This document shows positions 9,231-18,699 of a DNA stretch of 64,000 bases, one piece after another. This DNA comes from an archaeon (GTDB lineage Archaea; Thermoproteota; Nitrososphaeria; Nitrososphaerales; Gagatemarchaeaceae). How positions within the stretch are numbered: the first letter of the stretch is position 1; the number at the start of each line of letters is the position of its first letter. Location of the stretch: contig JAKASL010000002.1 of the NCBI GenBank assembly GCA_021819035.1, positions 62,001 through 126,000 on the forward strand, given 5' to 3'. Both the position numbers and the translations under genes were made by a program. Under the pieces are notes generated by a model. The model searched no databases. It had not been told where the DNA came from and saw nothing but the letters and a program-made list of their open reading frames with translations.

Positions 9231-10814
9231 TTGTCCGAGATTGTGGATGCGGGGGTGCTGCTGGACATCGGGACGAAGGACGACGGCGCGTTCTCCGTGG
9301 ACGCCAACGTCGTCGCCACCGGCAGGACCTGCGTCCTTGGGAGCAGCGGGAGCGGCAAGAGCTATGCCGTCGGGGTAATCTGCGAAGAGCTCTGCAGGCA
9401 CGGCGTCCCGTTCGCCGTGGTGGACACCGAGGGTGAGCATACCGGGCTCAAGGAGAAGTTCGACGCCATCTGGGTCGGGGAAGAGAAGGGGAGCGACATC
9501 TCGTGGGAAGGGCTCGACCTTGAGGACCTGGCGAGGCAAGCCCCTGACATCTCCCCGTTGATCCTCGACGTCTCCGATGTTCAGGACGCGAGGGGATTGG
9601 TGGCAGGATTCATGGAGGGTCTGTACAGGGCCCTCAACGAGAGGAGGACCCCGTACCTCGTGGTTGTGGAGGAGGCGGACAAATTCGTCCCGCAGCTCGG
9701 GGCGCGCGTCCCGATATTCGCCGAGGTCGCCAGGAGAGGGCGGAAGAGGGGGCTTGGGCTTATGGTCTGCTCCCAGCGGCCGTCCCTCGTGGACAAGAAC
9801 GTGCTCAGCCAGTGCGGCAATCAGCTCATCGGGAAGCTCATAATTCAGAACGACCTCCAGTCAGTCGCCCAGTTCTTCCCCGGCAAGGGAGTGCCGCGGA
9901 GGCTCACCTCTCTGAAGACAGGCCAGTTCTTCGCCATGGGCGGGTTTTCGCCTGACCCGGTCCTCGTCTCAGTCAAGCAACGAGTCACCAGGCCAGGGGG
10001 GGTCACACCGTCCCTGGCCGTGAGGGTGGTCAGGCCGTACTCCAGGCAGGTCGGGACCTCCGCCGCATCCCCTGCCGAGGACGCGGGCCTCCCCGTCGCC
10101 GGCGGCCCGCTCGGCCTTGAGCCCTCGATAAAGGCCGACGACATCCCTGTGCTTGTGAAGAGGGAGAGGAGCTTCGGCATGTTCGGGCCAAGGGAGACCG
10201 TGACGGAGGTCACCCTGCAGTTCAGGACTCTCATCCAGCTAGGCGTGAGGCTCAGGCGCGGACTGATCAAGCGCAGGTTCAGGACGGTCTATGCGTACCT
10301 GGACGGCGCTTCGGGGAAGCTTGTCTCGGTGGGCAGCGGGCTCGAAGTGACCGTAGGGTTCGAGAAGCTCATCGGCCTCTCGACTCTGCAGGTCGAGATA
10401 CTCAAGGAGCTGAGGCCAGACGGAGACACAAGCGTCCTCGACGTGGCCAGCGCCCTCGGCGAATCCAGAGGGACGGTGTCTAGAGCCCTCGGCGTCCTGA
10501 ACGAGAAGAGGCTGGTGAGGAGCGTGGAGGTGAGGAAGAAGAAACTCTACAGACGCCTCGTCGACCTCCCTCCGGTTCCGTCGGGGTCCGTCCCCCTCGA
10601 GCTCGTCCCGGTAGACCAGACTAGGGCGAAGGCGGTTGGGCCGAAGGTCGAGGAGTCTGACATCAGGGAGGCGGTAAAAGGGCTCTGGAACGGCGCCGAC
10701 GTGGACACGTTCGACCCCTTCCTCTACCCCGTGTTCAAGGTCGAGCTGGTCAACAGGAGGAAGCACCGGCAGGTGACCATCGACGGTCGGACAGGCAAGG
10801 AGCTCGTGTTCTAG
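9231..10814 (+). CDS. HerA-type ATPase with C-terminal winged-helix region
   Basis: 527 residues. Residues 30-260 form a HerA/DUF87-type AAA+ ATPase: Walker A LGSSGSGKSYA near residue 37, Walker B LVVVEEADKF near residue 143, and the sensor-like VCSQRPSLVDKN near residue 180. Residues about 375-440 (STLQVEILKEL, RGTVSRALGVLNEKRLV) look like a winged helix. HerA proteins in archaea usually pair with the NurA nuclease in DNA end resection, but no nurA or mre11/rad50 is in the window, so this may be an orphan HerA-like translocase with a DNA-binding domain. TTG start at 9231 after a purine-rich GGAGGCAGGTGGG; an upstream GATTTTACACG lies at 9193-9203. Confidence 0.85.
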   Translation: MSEIVDAGVLLDIGTKDDGAFSVDANVVATGRTCVLGSSGSGKSYAVGVICEELCRHGVPFAVVDTEGEHTGLKEKFDAIWVGEEKGSDISWEGLDLEDLARQAPDISPLILDVSDVQDARGLVAGFMEGLYRALNERRTPYLVVVEEADKFVPQLGARVPIFAEVARRGRKRGLGLMVCSQRPSLVDKNVLSQCGNQLIGKLIIQNDLQSVAQFFPGKGVPRRLTSLKTGQFFAMGGFSPDPVLVSVKQRVTRPGGVTPSLAVRVVRPYSRQVGTSAASPAEDAGLPVAGGPLGLEPSIKADDIPVLVKRERSFGMFGPRETVTEVTLQFRTLIQLGVRLRRGLIKRRFRTVYAYLDGASGKLVSVGSGLEVTVGFEKLIGLSTLQVEILKELRPDGDTSVLDVASALGESRGTVSRALGVLNEKRLVRSVEVRKKKLYRRLVDLPPVPSGSVPLELVPVDQTRAKAVGPKVEESDIREAVKGLWNGADVDTFDPFLYPVFKVELVNRRKHRQVTIDGRTGKELVF

Positions 10815-11490
10815 CCCGAGCCGAACGATTCCATGATCTTCGCCCCCGAGCTGGTCCCGAGCCTGTCCGCGCCTGCGTCGAGCGTCTCGAGGGCATTCTC
10901 CAGGGGCCCGACCCCCCGGTTGCCTTCACACGGACCCTCCCTGGGACAGTCCGCCTCGGCAGCGCGACGTCCTCCCTGGTGGCCCCTCTGGACCCGAAAC
11001 CCGCGGGAGTCTTGACGAAGTCCGCCCCCGCCCTTTCAGCAAGCAAGGCCCCCCTGACTTTCTCTCCGTCGTCCAGGTAGCGGCGCCCCAGGGTCACCTT
11101 AAAGCGAACCCCCTCTCTTCGGCATAGGGCTGAGATTTCCCCTACGTCGGCGGCGAACAGCTTGTCGTCCCGTGACTTGAGCGCCCCGATGTTTGACACC
11201 GTGCCGATCTCCTGGGCCCCGTCATCGACGGCCCTCCTCGCCTCGGCCACCTTCACCGCCGTGGCGCTGTGGCCGTGAGGGAAGCTGACCACCGCCGACA
11301 CTTCGACCCCACTCCCTCGGATCCTCTGCGACGCGAGCCTGACGTAGGTTAGGGCTGACGCAGACGCTCCAGAACAGGTATCGGATGGCCTCAGAGCAGG
11401 GGGCATCCATCTCCGCTGCGGTGGTCGTCGGCTTCAGGGCCGTGTGGTCAATCAGCCGGGCGAGGCCGGACCTGGTGGTGGCGTGAGACA
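10811..11490 (-). pseudogene. deoC: Deoxyribose-phosphate aldolase, frameshifted
   Basis: Three reading frames together spell a DeoC: RLIDHTALKPTTTAAEM then SEAIRY and WSVCVSP in one frame (about 11345-11460), TYVRLASQRI through FKVTLG, DFVKTPAGFG and VKATGG in a second, and VGPLENALETLDAGA to ESFGSG plus stop in a third. The first break fits one extra A/T near 11350; the second fits one lost G in a run of six at 10912-10917. The Schiff-base lysine (VKTPAGFG) survives, but the catalytic Asp expected in an EIDxV motif reads EIGTV. No good start codon precedes RLIDHT. Decay is likely, though a read error could explain the G-run break. Its stop overlaps the end of the HerA-like gene. Confidence 0.85.
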
Positions 11491-11757
11491 GGGGTCATTC
11501 GGGCATCCCCCAAGGCTCGGCAGGGGGTGATGATAAAGCGGGCCTCGTGGCCCGAGCGTGGGCCATCTGAACGGGCCAGCGGACGTCGCGAAGGCTTCGG
11601 GGAGGCACCTCCGACCTCCTTGCGGACTGGTCGGACCGAGAAGGCCAATGGAGCTCTGCGGATGCGCGACGCGGGCAAGTTAGGGTCTCGGCAACGGCTT
11701 CTCAACGTTGGGAATTGTGCTCCCAGTTTAATATGGAGACGGAGACTCTAAGACGGG

Positions 11758-12573
11758 TTGTTGTTACAGAAGCACGCCGGACCTCTCGCGAAGGACATCA
11801 TGGGGAGGGGGGTGGTCGCGGTCTACCAGGAGTCGAGGGTGGAAAAGGCAGTGCGCGCCATGGCCGAGCACGACATAGGCAGCGTCGTGGTCATGGACAA
11901 CCTAGGCCCCTGCGGCGTGTTCACCGAGAGGGATCTCCTGAGCAAGGTCTTGGCCAGGGGGAGGGAGCCGGACACGACGGTGATCTCAGAGGTAGCCTCG
12001 CCGAAGTTCCCTTCGATAGAAGCGTCGAAGGCCCTCGCTGACGTAGCCGGCGCCATGGTCGCGAAGAAGAGCAGGCTGATGGTCTTTGACGGCGCCGACC
12101 TGGTGGGGATGGTCACCCCTACAGACTTGGTCAGGGCCATCAAGAACATTGACATCGACTTCTCCATACTGAAGGTCATATCCACAGATGTCCTCACGGC
12201 GCCGTACGAGACACCTGTCGAAGTGGTGGTCAAGGAGATGGATGAGAAGAGGGTGGGGAGCACCCTCCTCTCCGAGAGCGGCGGCTGGGACGGGATTTTC
12301 ACTGAGAGAGACCTGGTCAAGAGGGTGCTCGCCAAGAGGAGGAGGCTTGATTCGCCCGTCGCGGAAGTCGCGACGCGCCCCCTCGTGACCGCAGAGCCGA
12401 GCATACTCGGGAGAGAAGCCGCAAGGGTGATGGCGGACCACAGGTTCAAGCGCCTCCCTCTTGTCGTCGACGGAGAAGGCGTCGGCGTCGTGACGGCCAG
12501 GGACATAGTTGAGGCGTTCGCCAGCGCCAGCAGACCGAGGGCGCCGCGGGTCGACTGGGTCCAGTGGAACTGA
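11758..12573 (+). CDS. Protein with four CBS domains
   Basis: 271 residues containing two CBS pairs (Bateman modules), at about 10-130 and 138-265; each repeat ends with a GxFTERDL, GMVTPTDLV, GIFTERDLV or GVVTARDIV motif. Such proteins bind adenine nucleotides or SAM and act as sensors. No other domain is fused, so its partner is unknown. TTG at 11758 (TTG at 11761 is an alternative) has CAGTTTAATATGG at 11724-11736, about 27 bp upstream, as expected for a leaderless message. It stands alone between the decayed deoC and the heme operon. Confidence 0.88.
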   Translation: MLLQKHAGPLAKDIMGRGVVAVYQESRVEKAVRAMAEHDIGSVVVMDNLGPCGVFTERDLLSKVLARGREPDTTVISEVASPKFPSIEASKALADVAGAMVAKKSRLMVFDGADLVGMVTPTDLVRAIKNIDIDFSILKVISTDVLTAPYETPVEVVVKEMDEKRVGSTLLSESGGWDGIFTERDLVKRVLAKRRRLDSPVAEVATRPLVTAEPSILGREAARVMADHRFKRLPLVVDGEGVGVVTARDIVEAFASASRPRAPRVDWVQWN

Positions 12574-12690
12574 GCAGCGGCATGGGAGGTCATGGGCGGG
12601 GCCCCTGCACGAAGGCGAACGGGTTAGGGCGCATGGATGGCGTAGGAGACAGGCCCACCCCCCTTCGGCGTTTTTTACCCGCCTGAGACG

Positions 12691-12740
12691 GATATATAGG
12701 TCGGCGCGAAATTAACAAACGTTAAATAAAAATTAGGGGG
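12691..12740 (+). promoter_or_regulatory. Heme operon promoter with inverted repeat
   Basis: GATATATAGG at 12691-12700 is a strong TATA-like box. About 25 bp downstream, at the expected transcription start, lies the inverted repeat TTAAC-AAAC-GTTAA (12712-12716 and 12721-12725), followed by an A-rich TAAATAAAAATTA. The palindrome over the start site is a plausible repressor operator for the operon. A second possible TATA (AATAAAAATTA) sits 26-30 bp before the TTG start of hemA. Confidence 0.55.
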
Positions 12741-12758
12741 CCCGCCGCCCGGTTCTCC

Positions 12759-14042
12759 TTGCCAAGCGCTGGTCAACAGGATATCATGGGTCCAGGAGCG
12801 CCGACCTCTGACGGCAGGTCAGCCCAGCCCCAGCTGCTTCTTGTCGGGACGTCCTACCAGACATCTGGAGTGGGTTTCCGTGAAGCCTTGGCCAAGAAGG
12901 TCGACGCGGGGCGGCTCGTCGGGGCCCTGGTCGCGGCAGAAGAATCAGCGCTGCTCTCCACCTGCAACCGGTACGAGTTCTATCTGGTCTCGAAGAGCCC
13001 TGATGCGGCTTCCGCGGGGCTCATGTCGTACCTGCGGGGCCTGACGAGCCGCGACAGCGTCGGCTCAGAGTTCTACCAGCTGAATGGGCTTGACGCAGTC
13101 AGCCACCTCTTCCGTGTCGCCTCGGGGCTGGAGTCGGTGGTCGTCGGGGAGCCCCAGATACTGGCCCAGGTGAGGGCGGCGGGGGTGGAGTCGAGGGTCA
13201 GGGGGGAGGCCAAAGGGATCCTTTCCCCGTTGTTCGATCGCGCGTACAGGGTCGGTAGCAGGGTGAGGTCGACCTACGGGCTGGGATCGGACGAGGCCTC
13301 ACTCAGCGACCTGGCCATGGAGGCAGTCGACAGAGTTCACCCTGAGAGGCAGGTGGTGATGCTTGTAGGTACGGGAAAGATGATACGGCTCGCGGCCCGC
13401 AGGCTGAAGGGGAACGTCTCAAGGCTGTACGTCGCGTCAAGGAGGAAGAGGTCGCCGGCGGGCCTGGAGTGGTGCAGGCTGGTCAGGTATGCCGACGTGA
13501 AGAGGCTCGCGAAGAGCTGCGACGTCCTCGTCTCCGCCACTTCGGTGAAGAGACCGCTCATCACGGCGACGGACCTGGAGGGTCGCAAGCCAAAGACAGT
13601 GGTGGACCTGGGGATGCCGCGGAACGTCTCAGAGTCTGTGAGGGGCTTGCCTAACGTCCGGCTCCTGGACCTGGACGACCTGGCGGCTATGGCTGCATCC
13701 AGGCCTCCGCTCGCGCGCCTCCCGGAGGCTGAGGCCGCGGTCTCGAAGGAAGCCACAGAGTTCTACTCCTGGTTGATCCAGACAAGGCTTTCCACAGCCC
13801 TGGCGGACATCTACTCGTGGGCCGAGGCGGTGAGGGAGGAGGAGCTGAGGCGGGCGGTCGGCAGGCTGGGACCAGCCTCCGCCAGGGAGAAGAGGATAGT
13901 AGAAGCGATGGGGCGCAGGATCGTGAGCAAGCTCATCGCGAGGCCGGTCGGGTTCGCCCGGAAGAAGCACCCAGATCTGACCGAAGAGGAGAAGCTATAC
14001 CTTCTGAGCGCGGTGTTCGGTGGAGACCGACGTGAGGGATAG
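12759..14042 (+). CDS. hemA: Glutamyl-tRNA reductase
   Basis: Reduces glutamyl-tRNA(Glu) to glutamate-1-semialdehyde with NADPH, the first step of C5 tetrapyrrole synthesis. 427 residues. The catalytic cysteine lies in LLSTCNRYEFY near residue 69, GEPQILAQVR follows near residue 130, the Rossmann glycine motif MLVGTGKMIR near residue 203, and a C-terminal dimerisation helix region completes it. The usual NHKTAPVEIRE near the N-terminus reads SYQTSGVGFRE here. TTG at 12759 is used; ATG at 12786 is an alternative nine codons in. It heads an eight-gene heme operon and overlaps hemC by 23 bases. Confidence 0.95.
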   Translation: MPSAGQQDIMGPGAPTSDGRSAQPQLLLVGTSYQTSGVGFREALAKKVDAGRLVGALVAAEESALLSTCNRYEFYLVSKSPDAASAGLMSYLRGLTSRDSVGSEFYQLNGLDAVSHLFRVASGLESVVVGEPQILAQVRAAGVESRVRGEAKGILSPLFDRAYRVGSRVRSTYGLGSDEASLSDLAMEAVDRVHPERQVVMLVGTGKMIRLAARRLKGNVSRLYVASRRKRSPAGLEWCRLVRYADVKRLAKSCDVLVSATSVKRPLITATDLEGRKPKTVVDLGMPRNVSESVRGLPNVRLLDLDDLAAMAASRPPLARLPEAEAAVSKEATEFYSWLIQTRLSTALADIYSWAEAVREEELRRAVGRLGPASAREKRIVEAMGRRIVSKLIARPVGFARKKHPDLTEEEKLYLLSAVFGGDRREG

Positions 14043-14949
14043 GCTGCTAGTGGGTACGCGGGGGAGCGCGCTCGCCCTAGCCCAGACGAAGCTGGTGGTG
14101 GACCTTCTCCGTGGGATGAGCGATGCTGAGCTGGTGGTGGCGCCGCTGAAGACAACGGGGGACGCCCTCCCTCACGAAAGGCTTGGGACTGACGGGAAGA
14201 CAGCGTTCACAGGGGACATCGACAGGGAACTGGCAGAAGGTCGCATAGACATGGCGGTGCACAGCATGAAGGACCTCCCCCCTCTCCTGGACGAGAGGCT
14301 GGTCATAGGCGCCACCCCGAAGAGAGGGGACCCCAGGGATGCGCTGGTGTCACCGGCGGGCTCGACCCTGGGGCGGATGAGGAGAGGCGCGCGCGTAGGG
14401 ACCTCGAGCGTCAGGAGGAAGTCTCAGCTTCTTGCACTCAGGGGGGACATCGACGTGGTCGAATTGCGCGGGAACGTCGACACGAGGCTGAGAAAGATCG
14501 AAGAACAGGGACTCGATGGCGCCGTGCTGGCCGCGGCCGGGCTCCAGAGGCTTGGCCTGGGCTCGAGGATAACCCAAGCCTTCAGCGTCGAAGAGGTCGT
14601 CCCCGCGGTCTGCCAAGGGACCCTTGCCGTGGAGGCGAGGGCGGGGGACAGCGATGTGCTGAAGCTGCTGGAGGCGATCGACGACCATGACACCAGGGCG
14701 TCCAGCGAGTGCGAGAGGGCGTTCTCTGAGGCGCTAGCAGGAGACTGCGACGTCCCCCTGGGAGGGTATGCTACGGTCGCCTCCGGGAGGATGGTTGCCA
14801 TAGGCATCGTGGCTGACCCCCTGGGGAAGGACTCGGCGAGGGCCGAGGTCGAAGGGGAAGGAGGGGACCCGAAGTCGCTGGGGAGAGAGCTGGCAATGAA
14901 GGTCATGGAGAGGGGCGGGGCGAGGATCATGGAGGGGATTGGGGGCTGA
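14020..14949 (+). CDS. hemC: Hydroxymethylbilane synthase
   Basis: Polymerises four porphobilinogens to hydroxymethylbilane. 309 residues. The N-terminal VGTRGSALALAQ, the AVHSMKDLPP loop and RVGTSSVRRKSQL are all present; the dipyrromethane-cofactor cysteine is in LAGDCDVPLGGYA near residue 244. The GTG start at 14020 lies within the end of hemA; a later GTG at 14032 in the same frame is an alternative. Both give an overlap with hemA, implying coupled translation. Confidence 0.95.
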   Translation: METDVRDRLLVGTRGSALALAQTKLVVDLLRGMSDAELVVAPLKTTGDALPHERLGTDGKTAFTGDIDRELAEGRIDMAVHSMKDLPPLLDERLVIGATPKRGDPRDALVSPAGSTLGRMRRGARVGTSSVRRKSQLLALRGDIDVVELRGNVDTRLRKIEEQGLDGAVLAAAGLQRLGLGSRITQAFSVEEVVPAVCQGTLAVEARAGDSDVLKLLEAIDDHDTRASSECERAFSEALAGDCDVPLGGYATVASGRMVAIGIVADPLGKDSARAEVEGEGGDPKSLGRELAMKVMERGGARIMEGIGG

Positions 14950-14972
14950 CCGCCCAGCGCGCTCCCTGCAGG

Positions 14973-15701
14973 GTGGTCGTCGCGCGGTCCAGGGAAGGGA
15001 ATGTAGAGCTGCGGGCCATGCTCGCTGCGTCGGGGGTCGAGGCGGCCAGCGTGGAGACGATTAAGTTCGAGGCCCCTGAAGACTGGTCAGCCGTGGACAA
15101 CGCGGTCGCTGGGATCGAAGGCTTCGACTGGGTGATCCTCACTTCGCCTAGGGCTGCGGCCGTCCTAGGGGAACGGCTCCGGAGGCTCGGCGGAAGGGGG
15201 AAGCTCCCGAAGTTCGCCGCGGTGGGGCCGAAGACGGCAGCGGGGCTCAGGGAGATCGGGCTCGAAGCGAGCTTCGTCCCCGACAGGTACCTCACCTCAC
15301 GGCTGGGCGAGACGCTCCCGCTCGGTCAGGGGAAAAGGGCACTACTGTTCAGGGCTGATATAGGGGACAAAGCGCTGGCGGAGACGCTCGAAGGCAGGGG
15401 ATTCGAAGTCTCCGAGGTAGCAGCGTATCGGACCCGCCCTGAAGGGGGAGAAGTGGACGACGACGCCCTCGAGGGGGCCGACCTGGTTGTGTTCGCGAGC
15501 CCATCGGAAGTCAGGGGGTTCGGGTCGAGGCTCGGCCCTGAGAGGATGGAGAGGGTGACCGGAAGGGCGACGGCTGTGTGCATCGGCCCGGTGACGGCTT
15601 CGGCTGCCAGGAGTGCAGGGTTCGGGTCTGTCGTCTCCGTAGGGCGACACACGGTCGACGCCCTCGCAGAGAAGATAGTGGAGCTCGCCAACCATGCCTG
15701 A
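14973..15701 (+). CDS. hemD: Uroporphyrinogen-III synthase
   Basis: Closes and inverts ring D of hydroxymethylbilane to uroporphyrinogen III. 242 residues; sequence identity across this family is low, and the call rests on the two-lobed pattern (ILTSPRAAAVL in the first half, VFASPSEVRGF and CIGPVTASAA in the second) plus position between hemC and hemB. The GTG start at 14973 leaves a 23-base gap after hemC. The 3' end overlaps hemB by eight bases. Confidence 0.92.
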   Translation: MVVARSREGNVELRAMLAASGVEAASVETIKFEAPEDWSAVDNAVAGIEGFDWVILTSPRAAAVLGERLRRLGGRGKLPKFAAVGPKTAAGLREIGLEASFVPDRYLTSRLGETLPLGQGKRALLFRADIGDKALAETLEGRGFEVSEVAAYRTRPEGGEVDDDALEGADLVVFASPSEVRGFGSRLGPERMERVTGRATAVCIGPVTASAARSAGFGSVVSVGRHTVDALAEKIVELANHA

Positions 15702-16689
15702 CGGACAGAGGTTCCGACCGGAGAGGAGAGGCAGGAGGCTAAGGAGGACCGAGCCCATACGGAGGATGTTCAATGAGACGAGGCTACACCAGGACATGTT
15801 CGTGGCCCCCGTGTTCGCGGTCGAAGGGAGCGGAAGGGCTGAAGAGATCGACGGGATGCCTGGGGTCTCGAGGTACTCGGTCGACCGGCTGCCCCCCTAC
15901 TTCGAGAAGCTGGTCGGGGCGGGGATCCGGAGCGTCCTGCTCTTCGGGGTCCCAGGCAGCAAGGACGAGCTTGGGACAGGGGCCTACGCCAGGGACGGCA
16001 TCGTGCCGAGGGCGATAGCATCCATCAGGCAGTCGTTCCCCGAGCTTGTCGTGATGGCAGATGTCTGCCTCTGCGAATATACGTCCCATGGCCACTGCGG
16101 GGTGCTGAGCGGCCAGCAGGTAGACAACGACGAGACCCTCCCGCTCCTTTCCAGGGCCGCCGTCGAGTACGCCCGGGCCGGCGCAGACGTCGTCGCCCCC
16201 AGCGCTATGATGGACGGTCAGGTCCTCGCCATACGGAGGGCCCTAGATGAGACGGGTCTTGACGACACAGTGGTGATGGGTTACTCGGCAAAACACGCCT
16301 CGGCATTCTACGGTCCTTTCAGGAACGCCGCAGGCTCCGCCCCTTCTTTCGGGGACAGGCGGGGGTACCAGATGCAGCCCGGGAACGGGAGGGAGGCCCT
16401 CAGGGAGGTGGAGCAGGACGTGAAGGAAGGCGCGGACATAGTGATGGTGAAGCCGGCACTGGCATATCTGGACGTGATATCCGAGGCGAGACGAAGGTTC
16501 GGAGTCCCTCTGGCAGCCTACAACGTGAGCGGAGAGTATTCGATGCTGAAGGCAGCCGCGCTGAACGGGTGGCTGGACGAGAAGTCCGCGGCCCTCGAAG
16601 TGCTCACAGGGATCAGGAGGGCGGGTGCAGACCTGATCATCACCTACTTCGCCGAGCAGGCGGCAGGGTGGATTGAGGAGGGACGATGA
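15694..16689 (+). CDS. hemB: Delta-aminolevulinic acid dehydratase
   Basis: Condenses two 5-aminolevulinates to porphobilinogen. 331 residues. DVCLCEYTSHGHCG near residue 128 has the three cysteines of the zinc-dependent type; active-site lysines are in MGYSAKHASAFYGP near residue 197 and VMVKPALAYLD near residue 251. The ATG at 15694 overlaps the hemD end, and the hemB stop overlaps the start of the next gene. Confidence 0.96.
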   Translation: MPDGQRFRPERRGRRLRRTEPIRRMFNETRLHQDMFVAPVFAVEGSGRAEEIDGMPGVSRYSVDRLPPYFEKLVGAGIRSVLLFGVPGSKDELGTGAYARDGIVPRAIASIRQSFPELVVMADVCLCEYTSHGHCGVLSGQQVDNDETLPLLSRAAVEYARAGADVVAPSAMMDGQVLAIRRALDETGLDDTVVMGYSAKHASAFYGPFRNAAGSAPSFGDRRGYQMQPGNGREALREVEQDVKEGADIVMVKPALAYLDVISEARRRFGVPLAAYNVSGEYSMLKAAALNGWLDEKSAALEVLTGIRRAGADLIITYFAEQAAGWIEEGR

Positions 16690-17405
16690 TGCAGGAAGTA
16701 TCGGCGGGCCGGGAGCAGGAGGCCGGGTCGCGGAAGGTCATGAGGTACGTCTTCTACAAAGCGGCCAGGGCGTGGAGATCCCTCGGAGCTGAAGAGAAGA
16801 GGTCCGGGGCCGCCGAGTTCCTCGCTGTCCTTGACAAGTACTCGGAGGCGCTGGACCTCAGATACTACACCCTCGTCGGGACCAGGGCTGACGCGGATTT
16901 CATGATCTGGGAAACAGCGCAGGACCTAGCCCCGGTGCAGGACCTGGCGTCGGAGCTTCTTGCCACTGGGCTCGGCAGGCGGCTCGACGTCGCGTACTCC
17001 TTCCTAGCCATGACGAGGAAGTCGAAGTACATCGGCTCGCACAAGCACCCCGGTCAGGAAGGGGCTGACGACGGACCCCGGAGGAACGCCAAGTACGCCT
17101 TCGTCTATCCTCTGGTGAAGAAGAGAGAGTGGTACAAGGTCCCTTTCGCCGAGAGACAAAGGATAATGGCTGAGCACTTCAGGATCGGGCACAAGTACCC
17201 GGCGATCAAGATCAACACGGGCTACTCGTTCGGCCTCGACGACCAGGAGTTCGTCCTAGCCTTCGAGGGGGACGACCCGGGCGAGTTCTTGGACCTGGTC
17301 GAAGAGCTGAGGTCGTCGGACGCGAGCAAGTACACCGAGCGGGAGACGCCGATCTTCACCTGCGCTTCCGTCGACGCCGAGAAAATGATCAGGCTCTTGG
17401 GATGA
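16686..17405 (+). CDS. HemQ-like (chlorite dismutase family) heme protein
   Basis: 239 residues of the Cld/HemQ family, recognised by [18 protein letters not shown] near residue 150 and [16 protein letters not shown] near residue 185. In actinobacterial and firmicute HemQ (ChdC) a tyrosine in this region forms the radical that decarboxylates coproheme to heme b; Tyr150 in EWYKVP is the likely match. I did not assign the proximal heme ligand by eye. Lying between hemB and hemL, next to hemE and hemH, it most likely performs the last step of coproporphyrin-dependent heme synthesis. A peroxidase or chlorite dismutase role is less likely in this context. Confidence 0.85.
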   Translation: MMQEVSAGREQEAGSRKVMRYVFYKAARAWRSLGAEEKRSGAAEFLAVLDKYSEALDLRYYTLVGTRADADFMIWETAQDLAPVQDLASELLATGLGRRLDVAYSFLAMTRKSKYIGSHKHPGQEGADDGPRRNAKYAFVYPLVKKREWYKVPFAERQRIMAEHFRIGHKYPAIKINTGYSFGLDDQEFVLAFEGDDPGEFLDLVEELRSSDASKYTERETPIFTCASVDAEKMIRLLG

Positions 17406-17406
17406 G

Positions 17407-18699
17407 ATGCCGATGAAGGAAAGGAACTCCGCGACCCTCTACGAGAGAGCGTGTAAAGTCATGGTCGGAGGGGTGTCGAGCCCGGTCAGGGCCTTCAAGG
17501 CGGTGGGGGGGACTCCGAGGTTCATCCGCAGGGGGAAAGGACCCTACATGTGGGACGTAGACGGCAACAGGTATGTCGATTACGTCTGCTCTTGGGGGGC
17601 GCTGGTCCACGGTCATGCGAACCCCGCGGTGGCGGCTGCTGCCAGCCGCGCCATGGCTTCAGGGACCAGCTTCGGCGCGCCCACCGAAGCAGAGGTGCGC
17701 CTCGCAGAGAGGATCAGTAGGTCGATGCCGTCGGTAGTGAAGGTACGTTTCGTCAACTCCGGGACCGAGGCAACGATGTCGGCCGTCCGTGTCGCCAGGG
17801 GGCACACCGGGAGGAGGAAGCTGCTGAAGTTCGAGGGTTGCTACCACGGCCACGCTGACCCGTTCCTCACCAAGGCGGGCTCGGGGATGGCCACCTTGGA
17901 CATGCCGGCCTCGGCAGGGGTGACTGCTGGCTCGGTGGCAGACACGGTGACACTCCCGTACAACGACGTCGAAGCGATTGAGGCTGAGTTCAGGGAAGAA
18001 GGGGACGAGATAGCAGCTGCCATAGTCGAGCCTGTGGGAGGGAACATGGGGGTCGTCCTCCCGGTGGACGGCTTCCTTTCCGCGCTGCGGAAGGCATGTA
18101 CCGCCAGCGGCGCCCTCCTCATCTTCGACGAAGTGATCACCGGTTTCAGGGTCGGCAAAGGGGGTGCCCAGGGTGTCTTCGGGGTCGAGCCTGACCTCAC
18201 CACCCTCGGGAAGATCATCGGCGGGGGCTTCCCGGTTGGGGCCTACGGCGGAAAAGGCGAGGTCATGGCCGAGGTCTCGCCCGAGGGCCCCGTGTACCAG
18301 GCAGGGACCCTTTCGGGGAACCCTGTCGCCATGGCCGCGGGGCTGAAGGCCCTCGACCTCCTTACGGAGGGTGGCTATCGAAGGCTCGAGGAGACGTCGG
18401 CAGCCCTCGAGGAAGGAATCAAGTCAGGCGCGGAGAAAGCCGGGGTCGCGCTGACGACCAACAGGATAGGTTCGATGCTCGGCCAGTTCCTCTGCGAGGG
18501 GCCGGTCGTGGACTTCCGCACGGCGAGCAGGACGGACGCCAGCGCCTATGGCAGGTACTTCTGGGAGATGCTCCGCTCCGGGGTCTATCTCCCTCCTTCA
18601 GCCTTCGAGACCGCGTTCGTTTCGCTGGCCCATACGGACGCCGACGTGGAAAGGACAATCAGCGCCGCAGGGCGGGCGTTCAGGGCGGTGAATAAGTGA
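17407..18699 (+). CDS. hemL: Glutamate-1-semialdehyde 2,1-aminomutase
   Basis: Converts glutamate-1-semialdehyde to 5-aminolevulinate, the step after HemA. 430 residues, a class III aminotransferase-like PLP enzyme. It shows [12 protein letters not shown] near the start, [10 protein letters not shown] near residue 117, [11 protein letters not shown] near residue 240 and the PLP lysine in [16 protein letters not shown] near residue 265. ATG at 17407 is one base after the preceding stop codon. hemE follows directly. Confidence 0.96.
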   Translation: MPMKERNSATLYERACKVMVGGVSSPVRAFKAVGGTPRFIRRGKGPYMWDVDGNRYVDYVCSWGALVHGHANPAVAAAASRAMASGTSFGAPTEAEVRLAERISRSMPSVVKVRFVNSGTEATMSAVRVARGHTGRRKLLKFEGCYHGHADPFLTKAGSGMATLDMPASAGVTAGSVADTVTLPYNDVEAIEAEFREEGDEIAAAIVEPVGGNMGVVLPVDGFLSALRKACTASGALLIFDEVITGFRVGKGGAQGVFGVEPDLTTLGKIIGGGFPVGAYGGKGEVMAEVSPEGPVYQAGTLSGNPVAMAAGLKALDLLTEGGYRRLEETSAALEEGIKSGAEKAGVALTTNRIGSMLGQFLCEGPVVDFRTASRTDASAYGRYFWEMLRSGVYLPPSAFETAFVSLAHTDADVERTISAAGRAFRAVNK

